A stretch of DNA of 64,000 nucleotides, from positions 1 to 64,000 of the forward strand of contig JANQGC010000332.1 of NCBI GenBank assembly GCA_028277515.1. The letters are read 5' to 3'. Numbering within the stretch: position 1 is the first letter of the stretch; each line of letters begins with the position of its first letter. Positions 63,301-64,000 of this stretch are shown piece after piece. This DNA is from Anaerolineae bacterium (GTDB taxonomy: Bacteria; Chloroflexota; Anaerolineae; Promineifilales; Promineifilaceae). Both the position numbers and the translations under genes were made by a program. Under the pieces are notes generated by a model that did no database searches, was not told the origin of the DNA, and saw only the letters and a list, made by a program, of their open reading frames with translations.

Positions 63301-64000
63301 CTCCTGGTCAAATTTTACTTGTCGATGATGACCGATTCTTCGATGGCGCTCCCCCCTACCGATCCGCGTTAGAAACGTTGAACCTTAACTTTGATGTTTG
63401 GGACACGGAAGGAAAAGATTTAAAGCCAAACATCCTTCAATCAGATCTTTTAAATGCCTATGAAATTGTCATCTGGTTTACCGGTTACGATTGGCATGCG
63501 CCGGTAACTCAAGAGGAGAATTTCGCTCTTACAACGTATCTGCGCCAGGGCGGCCGATTATTTTTAAGCAGCCAGGATTATCTTTTTTATAATCTCCATA
63601 GTTCTCTAACCCGTGAGTTGGGCATCGTTGATTACCAGGAAACCATAACCCCGACGGTTGTTTATGCCGAACCCACACTTGCACTGCCGGCAGACCTGGC
63701 AGGTCCACTACCTCTTTCATACAGCCCTTACCAAAATTTCAGCGACGGTCTCATTCCTTCCGCAGAAAGTGTGCCCTTTTTCTGGCATAATCAAGGTATG
63801 GCGGCAGGTGTCGGGCGATCTGAGGGAACCCCCGGCCGTTCCCTGTTTTGGGGCTTCCCATTTGAAACCTTGCCCGCTAATCAGCATGCGGCCGCCATGA
63901 ATGGGGTGATGGGCTGGCTTACGGATTGGGGTGATTCCACACTTGAGATTGACCGGCAGCGCGGCGCATTGGGCGAAACCAGAACCTATACCTTAACCTT
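60384..64000 (+). CDS. Secreted multidomain subtilisin-like protease, 3' end beyond window
   Basis: At least 1205 residues, cut by the window edge. After a signal segment (about 8-34) and a prodomain, the S8 catalytic domain has D214 in VVDTGVDLFHPDL, H260 in HGHGTHVTG and S424 in SGTSMSAPHVAG. Two carboxypeptidase-regulatory-like beta domains (about 490-650) follow, then two copies of a module that begins ILLVDSG or ILLVDDD and contains YDIVIW/YEIVIW and a Leu-rich LISGQ/LFLSSQ strand. An ATG at 60384 follows agg. No stop occurs before 64000. Confidence 0.88.
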   Translation, partial: MNKNKRIGWLSLSLVTALIFLGALFSLPNHVFGSPSSFPNLIQSDPKIDDALIEAIESAQPSQEIRYIAYFASETSLDLDSLPLKDDARRPIIVSRLKETAASSQATLLKQLDVLKLEGHISNYSSLWIINAIAINGSPASVEIAAKHPGVQRIELDQAHRYFDHPALKNFSAVDNALQSPTVSPAWGVQRIQADKVWRELGIRGQGATVAVVDTGVDLFHPDLVDNYRGNLGNGTFSHEKNWYHTSVSTSTMPFDFHGHGTHVTGSAVGANGIGVAPGAKWIAVAITDESGLIHDSSVHKAFQWLLAPGGDPAAAPDVVNNSWGGAGDRTEFQQDVEILHAAGIITVFAAGNAGPAPGTILSPASFPGTLAAGASDDLNRPAWFSGRGPSPLTNENKPLLVAPGTQILSAMPGGAYARQSGTSMSAPHVAGTIALMLSADPAMNRSQVIQTLTETATPLASNHPNSNSGWGLLDAFSAVLSRQNHGVISGRVSDGEKGLDKIQVSIWDDDGLQLTKMSDESGRFSFLFPPGSYRLSTQAFGFADLETAAFQVEAGARIHHELTLQKQPGSLLQGIVSDNQGPMVDVTITIPGTPIALKTDAEGKYQTNLPQGDYTLIIQKAGYRLINETIRVNASQEYTLNVRMDTGPSILLVDSGQWQYVSASNYYRHALRDTGYSSDSWVIADPNNSLPTLQDLLPYDIVIWSAPNDSPVRLAVNDTLIQYLNQGGNLLISGQNLASLDGRAGFEESWFLRKLEGVFVDELNLSGAESNIMGVEGSQFFDLNVTLNGQNSAKNQESPDLVEPRPNSFSEPIIINKEGMAMGLQSGFCEPYRIVYLGFGLEGVNQTSARAELLKRSLDTLLAPRNPSGVGWIAERDRELVIPGQQLALDIELQNFSELITDTFDITLAGNGWTGDLITQTLTLEPCQVGQTSLIMNIPEDALMDEVHEVELTAVSQSNPQSSSKLNLELKTPGQILLVDDDRFFDGAPPYRSALETLNLNFDVWDTEGKDLKPNILQSDLLNAYEIVIWFTGYDWHAPVTQEENFALTTYLRQGGRLFLSSQDYLFYNLHSSLTRELGIVDYQETITPTVVYAEPTLALPADLAGPLPLSYSPYQNFSDGLIPSAESVPFFWHNQGMAAGVGRSEGTPGRSLFWGFPFETLPANQHAAAMNGVMGWLTDWGDSTLEIDRQRGALGETRTYTLT

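Overview
The window looks like chromosomal DNA of a Chloroflexota bacterium, most likely of the Anaerolineae/Caldilineae type. This is inference from gene content: threonine/proline-rich spacers behind lipoprotein or signal sequences in several secreted proteins, HAF repeats, a TrpB2-type tryptophan synthase beta chain, tandem M42 peptidases, a BMP-type nucleoside transporter and a two-NBD sugar-type ATPase. GC is intermediate by eye, and the palindrome CGGCCG is conspicuously frequent. There is no rRNA, recognisable tRNA, CRISPR array, intact insertion sequence or prophage.

Layout. 1-470: structured noncoding DNA ending in a strong intrinsic terminator. 521-4194 (+): a heterodimeric ABC exporter pair. 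4256-11537 (-): a second heterodimeric ABC exporter pair followed by a secreted TIM-barrel glycosidase-like lipoprotein and an HAF-repeat secreted protein. 11741-12544 (-): cyclophilin and an acyl-CoA-binding protein. 12740-17887 (+): a YpdA-like flavoprotein, coaX, a solute-binding lipoprotein, lspA and an rluD-type pseudouridine synthase. 17888-20476 (-): a large hybrid-input sensor kinase. 20775-24597 (+): a Thr/Pro-rich membrane-anchored protein and three consecutive M42 aminopeptidases. 24691-25527 (-): a YbbN/CnoX-like thioredoxin. 25598-31635 (-): a BMP/nucleoside ABC importer whose binding protein carries two BMP domains. 31901-34477 (+): a divergent FAD-less xanthine dehydrogenase-type molybdoenzyme. 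34594-38244 (-): a DUF302 protein and an error-prone DnaE2 polymerase. 38293-39270: a broken SDR gene, a small conserved protein and several dispersed repeats. 39326-47712 (+): a tightly packed eight-gene run (membrane protein, selA, tsaD, PAS kinase, anchored protein, cytochrome P450, GAF kinase, LuxR-type regulator). 48075-58182 (-): a tryptophan operon trpB2-trpE-trpS-trpG-M16C peptidase-trpD-trpC under a tryptophan-specific T-box leader. 58474-64000 (+): an M1-type peptidase lipoprotein and a multidomain subtilase that runs off the right edge.

How it works together. The clearest functional units are the T-box-controlled trp operon, which puts tryptophan biosynthesis and tryptophanyl-tRNA synthetase under one tRNA-sensing switch, and the nucleoside importer with a divergently transcribed xanthine dehydrogenase, which suggests purine uptake and oxidation. 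I found no single wholly novel multigene defence or metabolic system. The most unusual items are the double-BMP binding protein, the T-box leader with two terminator-like hairpins, a 26-bp sequence shared exactly by two distant promoters, and a palindrome in the spacer of a promoter that may drive a small RNA.
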